A stretch of 64,000 bases of DNA from Achromobacter sp. RTa. Its GTDB lineage: Bacteria > Pseudomonadota > Gammaproteobacteria > Burkholderiales > Burkholderiaceae_B. Shown here one piece after another: positions 63,222-64,000 of the stretch. The notes beneath the pieces were generated by a model, which searched no databases, was not told the origin of the DNA, and was given only the letters and a program-made list of their open reading frames with translations. How positions within the stretch are numbered: position 1 is the first letter of the stretch; each line of letters begins with the position of its first letter. The position numbers and the translations under genes were made by a program. Location: NCBI RefSeq assembly GCF_000757485.1, contig NZ_JPYO01000042.1:1-64000 (forward strand), written 5' to 3'.

Positions 63222-64000
63222 TCAGCGCTGGCCGGGAACGGCGATCCGGCCAGCCCAGGGCTGGGCTGCCTCCAGCTGGGCCGACAGGGCCAGCACCAGG
63301 TCTTCGCGGCCGTAGCGGCCGACCACCTGCACGCCAACGGGCAAGCCGGCGTCCGTCCAGGCCAGCGGCAGGCTGGCGGCGGGCTGGCCGGAAGCATTGA
63401 ACGCGGCGGAGAAGGTGCCATAGGCTCCCACCTGGCGGCGGAAGTCCAGGAAGGATCCCTTTGCAGTGGAAAGTTCGCCCAGCTTCAAGGGCAGCTGGGT
63501 CAACGAGGGGGACAGGATTGCGTCGTAGCCCTCCATATAACCTTCCAGAATGCGTCCGATGGCATGGAAGCGGTTCACGCTGCCGATATATTGGGCCGCG
63601 GGCAGCGTCTTTCCGTATTCATAGCCCTGGCGCAAAGCGGGCTCCAGGTCGTCGTCACGCAGGGCCGACTGCCCCGTCATACCAAGGCGGGTATCGACCG
63701 TCACCACGATATTGCCCGCGAGCACGTTGGCGTGGGCCAGCACGAACGCCTCGTACTCGATGTCGGGCGGCGCGCTGTCGACCACTTCGTGTCCGAGGTC
63801 CCGGCACAGGGCGGCGGCGCGCTCGACGGCCGCCACGCACTCGGGGGCCACCGAAACGCCGTTCCAGGCCTCGCGCCACAGGGCGATGCGCAACCGCCGC
63901 CGCGGCTCATCCAGGCTCTTGAGGTAGGAGGCTGGCGCCGGCGGCGCCGCGTAGGGCGCGCCAGGCTCATAGCCGGCGATGGCGTCCAGCGCGGCCGCCG
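63222..64000 (-). CDS. Amidase family protein (C-terminal part, cut by window edge)
   Basis: About 260 residues remain; the start lies beyond 64000. Reading from the edge gives AALDAIAGYEPGAPYAAPPA, the segment that follows the catalytic Ser-Ser-Lys core in amidase-signature enzymes, then LRIALWREAWNGVSVAPECV and a C-terminal part with FLDFRRQVGAYGTFSAAFNA, SGQPAASLPLAW and DAGLPVGVQVVGRYGREDLV. The active-site Lys and Ser residues are outside the window, so activity and substrate cannot be judged. Confidence 0.88.
   Translation of the reverse strand, partial: AAALDAIAGYEPGAPYAAPPAPASYLKSLDEPRRRLRIALWREAWNGVSVAPECVAAVERAAALCRDLGHEVVDSAPPDIEYEAFVLAHANVLAGNIVVTVDTRLGMTGQSALRDDDLEPALRQGYEYGKTLPAAQYIGSVNRFHAIGRILEGYMEGYDAILSPSLTQLPLKLGELSTAKGSFLDFRRQVGAYGTFSAAFNASGQPAASLPLAWTDAGLPVGVQVVGRYGREDLVLALSAQLEAAQPWAGRIAVPGQR

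Overview
The window is high-GC DNA with densely packed genes that fits a betaproteobacterium of the Alcaligenaceae (Bordetella/Achromobacter type). Supporting features are a Bug-type tripartite tricarboxylate receptor, many LysR and IclR regulators, a complete benzoyl-CoA epoxidation (box) cluster, and housekeeping genes in the order fba, purC, dsbB, purE, purK, sua5. The genus is an inference from gene content. No rRNA genes, phage, intact insertion sequence or CRISPR array was seen.

Layout. 1-821: a tandem array of 147-bp units, each able to form two large stem-loops; it stops about 20 bp past the end of a two-gene AddB/AddA-like helicase-nuclease operon (843-6983, minus). 7090-8469: an MFS transporter followed by a 53-residue membrane protein. 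8695-8769: tRNA-Arg(CCU). 9096-14324: pbpG, a ribbon-helix-helix protein, adhP with an FNR-like site, a DJ-1/PfpI protein, ybaK and xerD. 14344-18445: a LysR regulator divergent from a ThDP enzyme, then gcdH. 18555-23765: an iron-uptake unit transcribed as ECF sigma, FecR anti-sigma, TonB receptor, PepSY protein. 24012-25484: a lone TRAP receptor and a MaoC hydratase.

25567-38767 is the largest coherent module, for aerobic benzoate degradation. boxC, boxB and boxA run leftward and encode ring epoxidation and ring cleavage of benzoyl-CoA. boxR, an HTH plus shikimate-kinase-like regulator, lies between them and a rightward operon: a DUF4863 protein, benzoate-CoA ligase, an alpha/beta hydrolase and a five-gene branched-chain-type ABC importer that probably takes up benzoate. 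boxD is missing from the window.

38858-46993: a leftward polyamine-type ABC importer operon with a built-in amidohydrolase, a divergent LysR gene, and a second ThDP enzyme. 47192-52683: an amino-acid ABC importer co-transcribed with an unusual arginase-fold enzyme, an IclR regulator, and a lone general amino-acid receptor. 53036-56239: a Bug receptor, pcaI, pcaJ and a PcaR-like IclR regulator (beta-ketoadipate pathway). A 184-bp nested inverted-repeat element (56243-56426) fills the gap to sua5, purK and purE. The right end holds a variant DsbB with a DUF5993 protein, purC, a GFA-family protein, class II aldolase, and a truncated amidase.

The strongest unexplained signals are the 147-bp double-hairpin array with a compensatory base change, the arginase-fold enzyme lacking a metal-binding His and the guanidinium-binding Glu, the boxC promoter nested in the boxR terminator, and the small hairpin arrays and elements between convergent genes.
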